From Bathynomus jamesi (taxonomy: Eukaryota; Arthropoda; Malacostraca; Isopoda; Cirolanidae): a DNA stretch of 64,000 nucleotides. The notes beneath the pieces are model-generated. The model ran no database searches, was not told the DNA's origin, and saw only the letters and a program-made list of their open reading frames with translations. The stretch covers positions 67,001 to 131,000 of the forward strand of contig JAJOZX010001565.1 of the NCBI GenBank assembly GCA_023014485.1, given 5' to 3'. Every line of letters begins with the position of its first letter. Position 1 is the stretch's first letter. Below, piece after piece: positions 21,114-34,087 of this stretch. The position numbers and the translations under genes were made by a program.

Positions 21114-22434
21114 GGGTGTTCAAAACGAAACGAAACCCGAAACAGAAAGAAAAGCGCTAGGTTTAGTGGTATACCAATTAATCGGCATCGGCATCAGCAG
21201 AATCGGCCATATTTTTGGCATCAGCATCGGCCAAATTTAGTCGATTCTCTCACCGATTCTTTGAAATTTTAAAATTTTCATTACAAAACAAAATCTATAT
21301 ATATGGAAAATTGAACAGAAAAGAAATACTATTTATGATAATTTATAATAATTTCAAAGTGTAATTATAGAAAAATATTTTACATTCACGAAAATGGCAA
21401 AGTTTAATAAATTAAGTTGCCCATAAATTTACATTTTCTTTAACTAGCTAATCTCTAAATATTATAAACTATTGTAATCTCCTACTCTATATTAATAATA
21501 ATTCTATATTAAATTGTACTTTATAATATATACATTAAACCAAGGGTTCCCAACCTTTTTTCGGCTGCGTACCCCACTACCCCAACTCAAAATTGTTCAA
21601 AAGACGGTGCAGCCGTTTCACCCTCTTTTGAGAGTACTTTTCCATGTCAAAGTTAGTTCCAAAGCAGGATGCCGCGTTCCCCTATTTGGGAACCCCTGTA
21701 TCTTATTATGTTGACTTTATTTTAAGTATCTTAATTTTATAAACCCAAATTATATATGCAATTTTTTATTTAAATTGGACACCAAGGACTTGAAATTTTA
21801 ATGAAAAATTTTGTTGTTGTTGACATTGTCGAAGAAAATACCTTCGGTGCTACTGTAGTATGCGGTCTACCTACGATTCGGCGGTCTACCTTTTAATTAT
21901 AGCTTCTTATCTTGTTTACTAATTGTTTGTTTACATCCCATTGTCAATCGCCCTTGACGATTGGTTAGGTTTAGTCATGATATTTTCGTTAGTTTTAACG
22001 AAAATATCATGATTAAACCTAACCAATCGTAGGTAGACCGCAAACTACAGTAGCACCATACCTTCAACATAAGGAAAAAAACTACTTTAAATATTGGTAT
22101 TCAATTTATGAAACTAAAATAAAATTATTTTGTCATTTTACTGAGTAATAAAACTTTTTAACATTATTTTAGCTATGGTATATGATGAATAACAAATTGT
22201 GGTGCTGTGTACGTATTGTGGAGAGAGCTGAGGAAAAGCATCGAAATAAATTTGAAATGTAAAAATATGAAAATTGAAAGTTTTCACATCAGATTAGTGA
22301 AATTTATGAAGGAAACTGTTTTTTAAATATAGGCAAAGAATCGGCATCGGCTAAATTTTGGAATGGATACATCACAACTTAGGTTACAATTATATATGCA
22401 TTCTTCAATGGGTTGCGTTTATTTTTTAACACTA
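21084..22434. other. Spacer of unit 3 with two MITEs
   Basis: Homologous to 6061-7410 and almost identical to it: (CA)n at 21,090-21,112, hAT-like MITE 21,541-21,698, hairpin MITE 21,846-22,057 with ATACCTTC duplications. No gene seen. Confidence 0.75.
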
Positions 22435-24207
22435 TACCATATGTCCCACAAAAAAGTACACCCAACTTTAGATTGTACTAACTCCTCCAAAAATTGAGAT
22501 ATTTTGGATCTGTTTGTTTGATTTAATATAGCAAATTATTCTTTGTTAACGTTCAAATTTATTCATGTTTAAACGATTTAGTGTTTAAGCATCTGCTTTT
22601 AACTGAAGGGTACAGCAAAATGGGTTGCGCGGAATGATCATTTCTCCCAGCCATATAGCTCCTCTTGCTTTAACCAATGTGCTACTTTTTACGTCGAAGG
22701 ATATTGCAAATATTTTTTTTAAATAATTCGAACTTTTGTATCTAAGATACGAGTCATACATATAAATGAAGAATCTGAATTACTAAATTTATAAATAACT
22801 TTGAAACCCTTATCATGCAGTTTACACGAAGGCAGCGCGTTCTCATGGTCACAACTTATCTGCAAACTAAAAGCTTAAAACAAGTTCAGAATACCTTCGA
22901 ACTGCAATTTCCCGATAGAGCTTCTCCAACTAAACATACAATTTTGAAGAATGTTCGGAAATACAAAGAAGGAACGGTCCTCAATTTGAACAAAGAACGT
23001 TCAGGCCATCCGAAGACGGCAAGAACAGACGAGAACATTCAGCATGTTCGGCATTTATTAGAGAGACATCCAAAAGTGTCCACCAGGCGAAATGGTACAG
23101 AATTCTCACGCATGTCATTTCATCGAATAGTTCGTGAGGATTTGAATTTGTACCCATACAGAATGGAAATTCGACATCAACTCATTGAAGGAGATCTACC
23201 TCGCCGCCTAAGATTTGCCCAGTGGTTTCTTGAAAAACCAGAAAGATTCACGGAACAATTAGTGGTTGGAGATGAGGCGGCCTTTTTTATGAATGGTCTA
23301 GTGAACAGACAAATCTGCCGTCAGTATGCACCAAAAAATCATCCACCTGACAATCATATCTACGAAAAGAATAACTCTAGACAAAAACTGTCTCTCTGGG
23401 TAGGACTGTGCGGTAATGGAGCGGTAATTGGCCCGGTCTTTTACGATGGTAATCTAAATGGTGAAGCTTACCTAGAAATGATAGACCGAGAAATCCTTCC
23501 ACAAATACGTATTACTTATGGAAACCGATTTAATCGTATTTGGTGGGTGCAAGACGGAGCTCCTGCTCACAGGAGAGTTATTGTGAAGGAACGCTTGCAG
23601 GAAGTCTTCCACCAAAGAGTAATTGCTACAGGCCATGACATTGAATGGCCTCCCAGAAGCCCTGACTTGACCCCGTGTGATTACTTTTTATGGGGTCATT
23701 TGAAAAATAGAGTATTTGCATCACAACCTATCAATTTAGATGATTTGAGGACTCGCATCACAGCTGAAATCAACTTGTTAAAAGACAATCCAGATCTTAT
23801 CAAAAGAGTGATGGGGAAGATGAGAGCTCGACTCCAGATTTGTATCGATAGGAATGGCGGTCATGTTGAAAGAAAACGAAACTAAGCATAACTTTTGCAA
23901 TAAGGAATAAAGAAAAATCTACTTTGTATCTTATTAAAATATCTATTATTATGTATTTGTCTTTTCATTACATCGATAGCACACACATTATTTTTCATTG
24001 ACCAATTTTGCGCAATCCATTTTGTTGTACCCTTCAGTTAAAAGCAGATGCTTAAACACTAAATCGTTTAAACATGATAAATTTAAATTGAACGTTAACA
24101 AAGAATAATTTGCTATATTAAATCAAAAACAGATCCAAAATATCTCAATTTTTGAGGAGTTAGTACAATCTAAAGTTGGGTGTACTTTTTTTGTGGGATA
24201 TATGGTA
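22435..24207 (+). mobile_element. DD41D mariner-like element A, unit 4
   Basis: Both inverted repeats are present, but the 3' repeat has small indels, and an 11-base segment before 23,941 is missing relative to other units. Confidence 0.88.
22815..23885 (+). CDS. DD41D mariner-like transposase A, unit 4
   Basis: Intact 356-aa transposase with the same sequence as the unit 1 and 2 proteins; catalytic D153, D247 and D289 present. The coding part is clean although the sequence just downstream becomes indel-rich. Confidence 0.92.
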   Translation: MQFTRRQRVLMVTTYLQTKSLKQVQNTFELQFPDRASPTKHTILKNVRKYKEGTVLNLNKERSGHPKTARTDENIQHVRHLLERHPKVSTRRNGTEFSRMSFHRIVREDLNLYPYRMEIRHQLIEGDLPRRLRFAQWFLEKPERFTEQLVVGDEAAFFMNGLVNRQICRQYAPKNHPPDNHIYEKNNSRQKLSLWVGLCGNGAVIGPVFYDGNLNGEAYLEMIDREILPQIRITYGNRFNRIWWVQDGAPAHRRVIVKERLQEVFHQRVIATGHDIEWPPRSPDLTPCDYFLWGHLKNRVFASQPINLDDLRTRITAEINLLKDNPDLIKRVMGKMRARLQICIDRNGGHVERKRN

Positions 24208-24227
24208 TATATATATATATATATATA

Positions 24228-24442
24228 TGATGAATAAAACCACGAAGGAAAAAGAAACACAAAGGGGTGCTCAAGCGCTTTCGTCTAATGACATCCTCAG
24301 GAACACTGGAGTGAAAGGACAGATCAAGCAATATATAGGTTACAAAAATAAATACATACCTACATACATATTCACATACATATACATATATATATATACA
24401 TATATATAATATATATATAAATATATACATATATATATATTG

Positions 24443-24475
<33 letters not shown>

Positions 24476-24632
24476 GTATATGTATGTGAAATGTAGTATG
24501 TATGTTTATTTTTGTAACCTATATATTGCCTTGATCTGTCCTTTCACTCCAGTGTTCCTGAGGATGTCATTAGACGAAAGCGCTTGAGCACCCCTGTTGG
24601 TTTCTTTTTCCTTCGTGGTTTTATTCATCATA
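24228..24632. repeat. Penelope foldback palindrome, unit 4 (imperfect)
   Basis: Same palindrome as in units 1 and 3, with several one-base gaps and a changed centre, so arm pairing is less perfect. Hammerhead-like motifs are still readable in both arms (about 24,272-24,303 on the minus strand and 24,556-24,587 on the plus strand). Confidence 0.78.
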
Positions 24633-24662
24633 AATACTTTTCACGTGTCACTTTGTGAAATA

Positions 24663-24667
<5 letters not shown>

Positions 24668-24703
<36 letters not shown>

Positions 24704-24770
24704 CTTACAACCTTACAAAGGTTCCGCGCGATGATTTCTCACTTCGCGAAGGTCAAGCTTGTCGCCCCTC

Positions 24771-24804
<34 letters not shown>

Positions 24805-24845
24805 CTTCTCTATATATATATTAGATATATATATATATATATATA
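24668..24845. repeat. (TA)n - spacer - (CT)n - (TA)n block, unit 4
   Basis: TA 24,668-24,704, spacer to 24,772, an interrupted CT tract to 24,809, then TA to 24,845 with one TTAG interruption. Confidence 0.82.
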
Positions 24846-25999
24846 CAGGGTAGCGCAAAAGTCAGAAACCATAGACACGTTTATTAAATTATAATAAATG
24901 TTCGAAATGGTGACCCTTCGCTTGGAGACACTTTCTGACGCGTTGAATGCATGATGTTTGAAAATTTCTTTAACACATTGGTACTGATTTTGCACACTCA
25001 GATGTGATTTTATCCTTAAAAACGTTATAGTTTTGGGTCGATCAGCATAGACTACCGACTTGAGATGGACCCACAAGAAAAAGTCAAGAGGCATGAGTTT
25101 GGAGACCTCGGTGGCCATTCGACGGGCCCTCGCCGTCCGATCCATTTGCTTGGGAATGTTTCATCTAAAGAGCTCCGGACGATGGTTGCGGAATGTGGTG
25201 GTGCACCATCCTGCTGAAACCACATCTCCGCCTGTTCTGCCAATGGAATGTCGTCCAGTTTGGGCATTAGAATGTTTGCAGCATATGTAGATATGTTTCA
25301 CCTGTTACATTGCCATCGAAAAAGTACGGACCAATTAACCGATCCCCAGAGCGCAGCCCACACCATAATTCGTGGATCGAATTCCACAGTCCTTCCTCCA
25401 TCCAGTGGGTGTTTTCATTGGCCCAATCGCGTGCATTATGCTTATTGACACGACCGCTGAGGTGAGATATCGTTTCGTCGCTGAACATGATCTTTCGTTG
25501 AAGCTATCGATGTTGTAGAAACCACTGTGCAGAACTCTACACGACGGTCTGTGTCGTCACCGGCAGTTCCTGAACAGTTTGACTTTGTAGGGGTGGAAAC
25601 GATTTGCTGTAAGAATTCGTTGAATAGATCTTCTGGAGACACCCGATTTGGGATAACTTCCTTAAGACTTACGTGGGCTGTTTTCGAAGTGATTGAGTAC
25701 CATTAGTGATGTTGCTGCATCGGTTGAACTTTTTTGGCCGGCCACTACGCGGCCGATTACGAGCACTTTCCGTTTCTTTGAAACGAGTGAACAGTTTTCC
25801 AACTGATGCCTGAACAACTGGCGGCCTCTCAGGGTGTTTGTCATTAAAAGCAGTAGCAACATTAAAACTATCTCCACCCGTTCATCTATTGTCAATTTCT
25901 GTGCCATAGGTTCAACAACAAATCTGAAAAGAACAAAACACATATTAAAACATAAAGTATTAAAATGTGCCTATGGTTCCTGACTTTCGCGCCACCCTG
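24846..25999 (-). mobile_element. DD41D mariner-like element B, unit 4
   Basis: Same termini as in other units; 1154 bp because of multiple one-base deletions. Confidence 0.83.
24889..25907 (-). pseudogene. DD41D transposase B pseudogene, unit 4
   Basis: Catalytic motifs FQQDGAPPH and GPYFFDGN are readable, but the catalytic half that is open in units 2 and 3 is broken here by extra single-base gaps (for example near 25,097, 25,271 and 25,347). N-terminal helix-turn-helix start MAQ is at 25,907. Confidence 0.82.
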
Positions 26000-26000
26000 C

Positions 26001-26066
<66 letters not shown>
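26000..26066. repeat. (TA)n microsatellite, unit 4
   Basis: TA repeat with two phase slips. Confidence 0.9.
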
Positions 26067-26071
<5 letters not shown>

Positions 26072-26773
26072 CGGCCAGTTACGAGCTCTGTAACAAATTT
26101 GGAATGACTATATATATATATATATATATATAAATGCCATGAAAAGTCTTCTTTAATGCGCAACGTTTCGAGCAATACGCTCATCATCAGGCTAGATAAT
26201 AACAATATGAAATTAGAATCAATAAATAAATGTGAACAAGACAAAATAATTTCTATAAAAAGACTAAAAGAAGAGGGTTAAATTCAAAGTTATAAAAATT
26301 ACATATAAAATTACAAGAAATTTAAAAGCTATTTTTAAATTACATATAGTAAATTTGAAATTAGTACACTGGAATAATTAACACTAATACAATGGAATAA
26401 TTAACTAATACAATGGAATAATTAACACTACGAACCTTTCAATGCTGGTTCCGAGGCACGAGTAATTTAAAACAAAACAAAACAGGAAACAAGCTATGGG
26501 TTGGGCGGTTGGAGTTATAAGTTAGGGGAGGGGGGATTATAAAAAATTGGGGAGGGGGGAGGGGGGTTTATAAAAAATTTAGAGGGACAGCTGAGGAATC
26601 CACGTTTAGAGAAGGGGTCAATGTTTTAATATAAAGAGATTCCAAAATTCTAAGTGAGTTAGGACAAGAATTACAACCGAGAATTTTAAAATTATCTAAA
26701 GTGACATCAGTTTTACATTTTATACGTGTTCCCGAATACTGGAATAGTTACAGAGATCGTAAGTGGCCGAAAT
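26067..26773 (-). mobile_element. Penelope-like element 3' remnant, unit 4
   Basis: As in units 1-3, with inverted 28-base ends, GIY-YIG tail on the minus strand and hammerhead-like motif at 26,158-26,192; small indels only. Confidence 0.7.
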
Positions 26774-26781
26774 TATATATA

Positions 26782-26816
<35 letters not shown>

Positions 26817-26820
<4 letters not shown>

Positions 26821-28818
26821 ATTCTCTTAAACTATCATACTAACTATCATAACTATCATACTAAGATTATTCCTGGATGGAATGATTTTATTGCCCCCCT
26901 GAAGAGGAAATCGAAAGACGCCTATGATTTGTGGTGCTTTCATGGTAGACCCAGATTACGACCAGTATACTTGAATATGTGTCGAAGTAGGGGTCAGTAT
27001 AAGGCAGCCAAAAGGCGATGTAAACAGGAAGAAGAGTCTATTCGAGCGTCAAAAGCCTGTGAAGCTCGCATAAATAACGATAATAACAAATTTTGGAAAT
27101 TTGTTAAGAATCAAACGGGTGTCAAAAATGTCCTCTCTCCGACAATCGATGGGTGTCGGGGGAGGATGAAATTGCAAAGCTGTGGAAAAACCACTATTCT
27201 AACATTCTTAACAGTGTGAGTAGGGATAATCTTAAGATAGATTGCAGCGAAACGATTGTGGGAGGGACAAGGGAAAATACTTTGATGTCATTTTCTGAAG
27301 TAAAGAGGTTAATTAAAGAGTTAAAGACTGGTTCTGCGTCAGAGGTACATGACTTATCGAATGAGCACTTAAAATATGCAAATGACGTAGTATGTCTGCA
27401 TATATCATTGCTCCTATCAGCTATGCTGGCTCATAGCTATATCCCTGCAGAGTTCATGAGGTTATATATCTTGCCCTGGTCAAAAATAAGTACGGAGACA
27501 TTCTGTCCAGCAATAATTACAGGCCTATTGCTGTGTCGCTTCCTGCTTCTCGAAATACTAGAAAAACTCTTGTTACTCCGATTAAATGATTTCCTATGGA
27601 CATCTCCTAATCAGTTTGGTTTTAAAAGGTCCCACTCAATTGGTCTGTGTATCTATGTACTTAAAGAAACAATATCTAAATACATTGACAGTAATTCAAC
27701 TATTTATAGCTGTTTCCTAGATATAACTAAGGCATATGATAAGGTGAACCACAATATTTTATTTGCAAAACTAGAAGATAGGAAGGTTCCCATGTACATA
27801 TTAAATTTATTGAAATTTTGGTATTCCCACCAATCTTTCACCGTTAGGTGGGGCAATGTAGTATCCGAGTGTTTTGGCTCCTCTTGCAGGGTGAGACAAG
27901 GCTCCTTGCTCTCCTCTATGCTGTTTAATGTGTATATTGACAGATTAATTGCTTCACTTAATGAGGCATCAGTGGGATGTTGTATAGATAACACAAGGAT
28001 AAAAACTTAGTTTACGCCGATGATATGGTGTTAATAAGTCCCTCTGTTAAAGGTCTGGATCGGCTACTAAAAGTCTGCGAAGTGTATTCGCAGAAACATG
28101 ATATTCTTTTTAATGTTACAAAAACTAAGGTTATGCAATTTCATCCCAAAAGCTGTAATCAGCCAGCTGATATAAGGTTTAAAATGAATGGTAAAGTAAT
28201 TGAGGAAGTACAAGAGTTTAAGTATTTGGGTCAAACTATTACCAGCTCCTTGAGTGATGACTCGGATATAAGAAAACAATCTCGAAGCCTGTGTGCTAAA
28301 GCGAATATGACCATAAGGAACTTTCGATTCTGTACACGTGAAGCTAAAGACACTCTCTTTCGTACTTTCTGCAGTATAATATATACGGACAGCAACTCTG
28401 GGTGAATTATAAAAAAGGTTCTGGCAGAAACCTAAATTTGCTGCACAACAGGTCTTTTAGACTCTTATATAAATTACCCCCGAGATGCTCAGCTTCGCAA
28501 ATGTTTGCTACCCGCAATGTCCCGAGCTTCCCGGAGGTAACAAGACGTGCTCAATACAGTTTATGCAAAGAATTAAAAAACCAACCAACCCGATTATCCA
28601 AGCTGTCCATGAGTCCTGCCATTTATCCTCTAAGCTATGGAATTCTTGGTACGAAAACGTCTGTCTGTAGCTCCACTTAACTTCGACATTACAGTATTAT
28701 TTCTAATCAATTGTATATATCTATCCTTAGTATGTGAACTGTCATTGTATTAATAATATTTGTCATATGGACTATAGTCTGCCAATAAACCTTTTCATTT
28801 AATTTTCATTTCATTTCA
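26817..28818 (+). mobile_element. LINE, unit 4
   Basis: Same boundaries as the unit 1 and 3 LINE, with about eight small indels. Confidence 0.85.
26929..28670 (+). pseudogene. LINE reverse transcriptase, frame-broken, unit 4
   Basis: Compared with unit 3, frame changes occur near 27,150 (missing G), 27,475 (missing C), 27,533-27,556 (+2 then -1), 28,003 (missing T just before the YADD motif), 28,374 (+2) and 28,560 (missing C). The stretches between are identical to the intact copies. RT motifs A and B are in one frame (27,153-28,010) and motif C in another. Confidence 0.82.
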
Positions 28819-30162
28819 TATATATACCACACACACACACACACAGGGTGTTCAAAACGAAACGAAACCCGAAACAGAAAGAAAAGCGCTAGGTTTAGTG
28901 GTATACCAATTAATCGGCATCGGCATCAGCAGAATCGGCCATATTTTTGGCATCAGCATCGGCCAAATTTAGTCGATTCTCTCACCGATTCTTTGAAATT
29001 TTAAAATTTTCATTACAAAACAAAATCTATATATATGGAAAATTGAACAGAAAAGAAATACTATTTATGATAATTTATAATAATTTCAAAGTGTAATTAT
29101 AGAAAAATATTTTACATTCACGAAAATGGCAAAGTTTAATAAATTAAGTTGCCCATAAATTTACATTTTCTTTAACTAGCTAATCTCTAAATATTATAAA
29201 CTATTGTAATCTCCTACTCTATATTAATAATAATTCTATATTAAATTGTACTTTATAATATATACATTAAACCAAGGGTTCCCAACCTTTTTTCGGCTGC
29301 GTACCCCACTACCCCAACTCAAAATTGTTCAAAAGACGGTGCAGCCGTTTCACCCTCTTTTGAGAGTACTTTTCCATGTCAAAGTTAGTTCCAAAGCAGG
29401 ATGCCGCGTTCCCCTATTTGGGAACCCCTGTATCTTATTATGTTGACTTTATTTTAAGTATCTTAATTTTATAAACCCAAATTATATATGCAATTTTTTA
29501 TTTAAATTGGACACCAAGGACTTGAAATTTTAATGAAAATTTGTTGTTGTTGACATTGTCGAAGAAAATACCTTCGGTGCTACTGTAGTATGCGGTCTAC
29601 CTACGATTCGGCGGTCTACCTTTTAATTATAGCTTCTTATACTTGTTTACTAATTGTTTGTTTACATCCCATTGTCAATCGCCCTTGACGATTGGTTAGG
29701 TTTAGTCATGATATTTTCGTTAGTTTTAACGAAAATATCATGATTAAACCTAACCAATCGTAGGTAGACCGCAAACTACAGTAGCACCATACCTTCAACA
29801 TAAGGAAAAAAACTACTTTAAATATTGGTATTCAATTTATGAAACTAAAATAAAATTATTTTGTCATTTTACTGAGTAATAAAACTTTTTAACATTTTAG
29901 CTATGGTATATGATGAATAACAAATTGTGGTGCTGTGTACGTATTGTGGAGAGAGCTGAGGAAAAGCATCGAAATAAATTTGAAATGTAAAAATATGAAA
30001 ATTGAAAGTTTTCACATCAGATTAGTGAAATTTATGAAGGAAACTGATTTTTAAATATAGGCAAAGAATCGGCATCGGCTAAATTTTGGAATGGATACAT
30101 CACAACTTAGGTTACAATTATATATGCATTCTTCAATGGGTTGCGTTTATTTTTTAACACTA
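28819..30162. other. Spacer of unit 4 with two MITEs
   Basis: Homologous to 6061-7410: short CA tract, hAT-like MITE 29,273-29,430, hairpin MITE 29,576-29,788. No gene seen. Confidence 0.75.
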
Positions 30163-31944
30163 TACCATATGTCCCACAAAAAAGTACACCCAACTTTAGA
30201 TTGTACTAACTCCTCCAAAATTGAGATATTTTGGATCTGTTTGTTTGATTTAATAGCAAATTATTCTTTGTTAACGTTCAAATTTATTCATGTTTATTAA
30301 CGATTTAGTGTTTAAGCATCTGCTTTTAACTGAAGGGTACAGCAAAATGGGTTGCGCGGAATGATCATTTCTCCCAGCCATATAGCTCCTCTTGCTTTAA
30401 CCAATGTGCTACTTTTTACGTCGAAGGATATTGCAAATATTTTTTTTAAATAATTCGAACTTTTGTATCTAAGATACGAGTCATACATATAAATGAAGAA
30501 TCTGAATTACTAAATTTATAAATAACTTTGAAACCCTTATCATGCAGTTTACACGAAGGCAGCGCGTTCTCATGGTCACAACTTATCTGCAAACTAAAAG
30601 CTTAAAACAAGTTCAGAATACCTTCGAACTGCAATTTCCCGATAGAGCTTCTCCAACTAAACATACAATTTTGAAGAATGTTCGGAAATACAAAGAAGGA
30701 GGAACGGTCCTCAATTTGAACAAAGAACGTTCAGGCCATCCGAAGACGGCAAGAACAGACGAGAACATTCAGCATGTTCGGCATTTATTAGAGAGACATC
30801 CAAAAGTGTCCACCAGGCGAAATGGTACAGAATTCTCACGCATGTCATTTCATCGAATAGTTCGTGAGGATTTGAATTTGTACCCATACAGAATGGAAAT
30901 TCGACATCAACTCATTGAAGGAGATCTACCTCGCCGCCTAAGATTTGCCCAGTGGTTTCTTGAAAAACCAGAAAGATTCACGGAACAATTAGTGGTTGGA
31001 GATGAGGCGGCCTTTTTTATGAATGGTCTAGTGAACAGACAAATCTGCCGTCAGTATGCACCAAAAAATCATCACCTGACAATCATATCTACGAAAAGAA
31101 TAACTCTAGACAAAAACTGTCTCTCTGGGTAGGACTGTGCGGGTAATGGAGCGGTAATTGGCCCGGTCTTTTACGATGGTAATCTAAATGGTGAAGCTTA
31201 CTAGAAATGATAGACCGAGAAATCCTTCCACAAATACGTATTACTTATGGAAACCGATTTAATCGTATTTGGTGGGTGCAAGACGGAGCTCCTGCTCACA
31301 GGAGAGTTATTGTGAAGGAACGCTTGCAGGAAGTCTTCCACCAAAGAGTAATTGCTACAGGCCATGACATTGAATGGCCCCCAGAAGCCTGACTTGACCC
31401 CGTTGTGATTACTTTTTATGGGGTCATTTGAAAAATAGAGTATTTGCATCACAACCTATCAATTTAGATGATTTGAGGACTCGCATCACAGCTGAAATCA
31501 ACTTGTTAAAAGACAATCCAGATCTTATCAAAAGAGTGATGGGGAAGATGAGAGCTCGACTCCAGATTTGTATCGATAGGAATGGCGGTCATGTTGAAAG
31601 AAAACGAAACTAAGCATAACTTTTGCAATAAGGAATAAAGAAAAATCTACTTTGTATCTTATTAAAATTATGTTAAAATATCTATTATTATGTATTTGTC
31701 TTTTCATTACATCGATAGCACACACATTATTTTTTCATTGACCAATTTTGCGCAATCCATTTTGTTGTACCCTTCAGTTAAAAGCAGATGCTTAAACACT
31801 AAATCGTTTAAACATGAATAAATTTGAACGTTAACAAAGAAAATTTGCTATATTAAATCAAACAAACAGATCCAAAATATCTCAATTTTTGGAGGAGTTA
31901 GTACAATCTAAAGTTGGGTGTACTTTTTTGTGGGATATATGGTA
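30163..31944 (+). mobile_element. DD41D mariner-like element A, unit 5
   Basis: Both long inverted repeats are present (30,163 onward, and to 31,944), enclosing a damaged transposase gene. Confidence 0.88.
30542..31613 (+). pseudogene. DD41D transposase A, frame-broken, unit 5
   Basis: Begins like the intact copies but has an in-frame GGA insertion near 30,702, then frame changes near 31,072 (missing C), 31,140 (extra G), 31,200 (missing C), 31,378-31,390 (two gaps) and 31,404 (extra T). The final third returns to the normal frame and ends at the usual stop. All three catalytic aspartate codons are still present in the DNA. The indel pattern may be consensus error. Confidence 0.85.
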
Positions 31945-32046
31945 TATATATATATATTATATATATATATATATATATACCTTACAACCTTACAAAGGTT
32001 CCGCGCGATGATTTCTCACTTCGCGAAGGTCAAGCTTGTCGCCCTC

Positions 32047-32120
<74 letters not shown>
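31945..32120. repeat. (TA)n - spacer - (CT)n - (TA)n block, unit 5
   Basis: No Penelope foldback, as in unit 2: TA to 31,979, spacer to 32,045, CT to 32,088, TA to 32,120. Confidence 0.85.
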
Positions 32121-32123
<3 letters not shown>

Positions 32124-33285
32124 GGTAGCGCAAAAGTCAGAAACCATAGACACGTTTTATTAAATTATAATAAATGTTCGAATTGGTGACCCTCCGCTTG
32201 GAGACACTTTCTGACGCGTTGAATGCATGATGTTTGAACATTTCTTAACACATTGGTACTGATTTTGGCACACTCAGATGTGATTTTATCCTTTAAAAAA
32301 CGTATAGTTTTGGGTCGATCAGCATAGACTACCGACTTGAGATGGACCCACAAGAAAAAGTCAAGAGGCATGAGGTTTGGAGACCTCGGTGGCCATTCGA
32401 CGGGACCTCGCCGTCCGATCCATTTGCTTGGGAATGTTTCATCTAAAGAGCTCCGGACGATGGTTGCGGAATGTGGTGGTGCACCATCCTGCTGAAACCA
32501 CATCTCCGCCTGTTCTGCCAATGGAATGTCGTCCAGTTTGGGCATTAGAAATGTTTGCAGCATATGTAGATATGTTTCACCTGTTACATTGCCATCGAAA
32601 AAGTACGGACCAATTAACCGATCCCCCAGAGCGCAGCCCACACCATAATTCGTGGATCGAATTCCACATGTTCTTCCTCCATCCAGTGGGTGTTTTCATT
32701 GGCCCAATAGCGTGCATTATGCTTATTGACACGACCGCTGAGGTGAGATATCGTTTCGTCGCTGAACATGATCTTTCGTTGAGAAGCTATCGATGTTGTA
32801 GAAACCACTGGCAGAACTCTACACGACGGTCTGTGTCGTCACCGTGCAGTTCCTGAACGAGTTTGACTTTGTAGGGGTGGAAAACGATTTGCTGTAAGAA
32901 TTCGTTGAATAGATCTTCTGGAGACACCCGATTCTGGGATAACTTCCTTAAGGACTTACTGGGTGTTTTCGAAGTGATTGAGTACCATTAGTGATGTTGC
33001 TGCATCGGTTGAACTTTTTTTGGCCGGCCACTACGCGGCCGATTACGAGCACTTTCCGTTTCTTTGAAACGAGAGTGAACAGTTTTCCAACTGATGCCTG
33101 AACAACTGGCGGCCTCTCAGGGTGTTTGTCATTAAAAGCAGTAGCAACATTAAAACTATCTCCACCCGTTCATCTATTGTCAATTTCTGTGCCATAGGTT
33201 CAACAACAAATCTGAAAAGAACAAAACACATATTAAAACATAAAGTATTAAAATGTGCCTATGGTTCCTGACTTTCGCGCCACCC

Positions 33286-33286
<1 letters not shown>
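32121..33286 (-). mobile_element. DD41D mariner-like element B, unit 5
   Basis: Same termini as other units, 1166 bp, with a few base changes of its own. Confidence 0.85.
32165..33195 (-). pseudogene. DD41D transposase B pseudogene, unit 5
   Basis: The catalytic half is open (32,165-32,641, 158 aa) with one residue change (QAEGHQ instead of QAKGHQ). The N-terminal half from MAQ (33,195) is frame-broken as in all units, plus extra small insertions (near 32,783 and 33,073). Confidence 0.83.
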
Positions 33287-33334
<48 letters not shown>

Positions 33335-33351
33335 TTATATATATATATATA
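33287..33351. repeat. (TA)n microsatellite, unit 5
   Basis: TA repeat with three phase slips, leading into the short palindrome. Confidence 0.9.
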
Positions 33352-33452
33352 TAATTTCGGCCAGTTACGATCTCTGTAACAAATTTGGAATGACTATATA
33401 TATATATATATAGTCATTCCAAATTTGTTACAGAGATCGTAACTGGCCGAAA

Positions 33453-33457
<5 letters not shown>
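33352..33457. repeat. Near-perfect 106-bp palindrome replacing the Penelope remnant, unit 5
   Basis: The sequence from AATTTCGGCCAGTTACGATC through ATTCC and a central TA run is followed by its own reverse complement. In units 1-4 the two inverted ends are separated by ~650 bp of Penelope sequence; here the interior is gone and both arms match the 28-base end and its inner neighbour. No hammerhead-like motif remains. Confidence 0.85.
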
Positions 33458-33491
<34 letters not shown>

Positions 33492-33896
33492 TCATTCTCT
33501 TAAACTATCATAACTATCATACTAAGATTATTCCTGGATGGAATGATTTTATTGCCCCCCTGAAGAGGAAATCGAAAGACGCCTATGATTTGTGGTGCTT
33601 TCATGGTAGTCCCAGATTACGACCAGTATACTTGAATATGTGTAGAAGTAGGGGTCAGTATAAGGCAGCCAAAAGGCGATGTAAACAGGAAGAAGAGTCT
33701 ATTCGAGCGTCAAAAGCCTGTGAAGCTCGCATAAATAACGATAATAACAAATTTTGGAAATTTGTTAAGAATCAAACGGGTGTCAAAAATGTCCTCCCTC
33801 CGACAATCGATGGGGTGTCGGGGGAGGATGAAATTGCAAAGCTGTGGAAAAACCACTATTCTAACATTCTTAACAGTGTGAGTAGGGATAATCTTA

Positions 33897-34087
33897 TCCG
33901 AGTGTTTTGGCTCCTCTTGCGAGATGAGACAAGGCTCCTTGCTCTCCCCTATGCTGTTTAATGTGTATATCGACGGATTAATTGCTTCACTTAATGAGGC
34001 AACAGTGGGATGTTGTATAGATAACACAAGGATAAATAACTTAGTTTATGCCGATGATACGGTGTCAATAAGTCCCTCTGTTAAAGG
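33897..34087 (+). repeat. Misplaced ~190-bp duplicate of LINE RT motif B-C region
   Basis: Bases 33,897-34,087 repeat 34,318-34,508 with no difference that I can see. The duplicate sits where the deleted fingers-domain sequence should be, like a templated filler at a repaired break. Confidence 0.85.
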
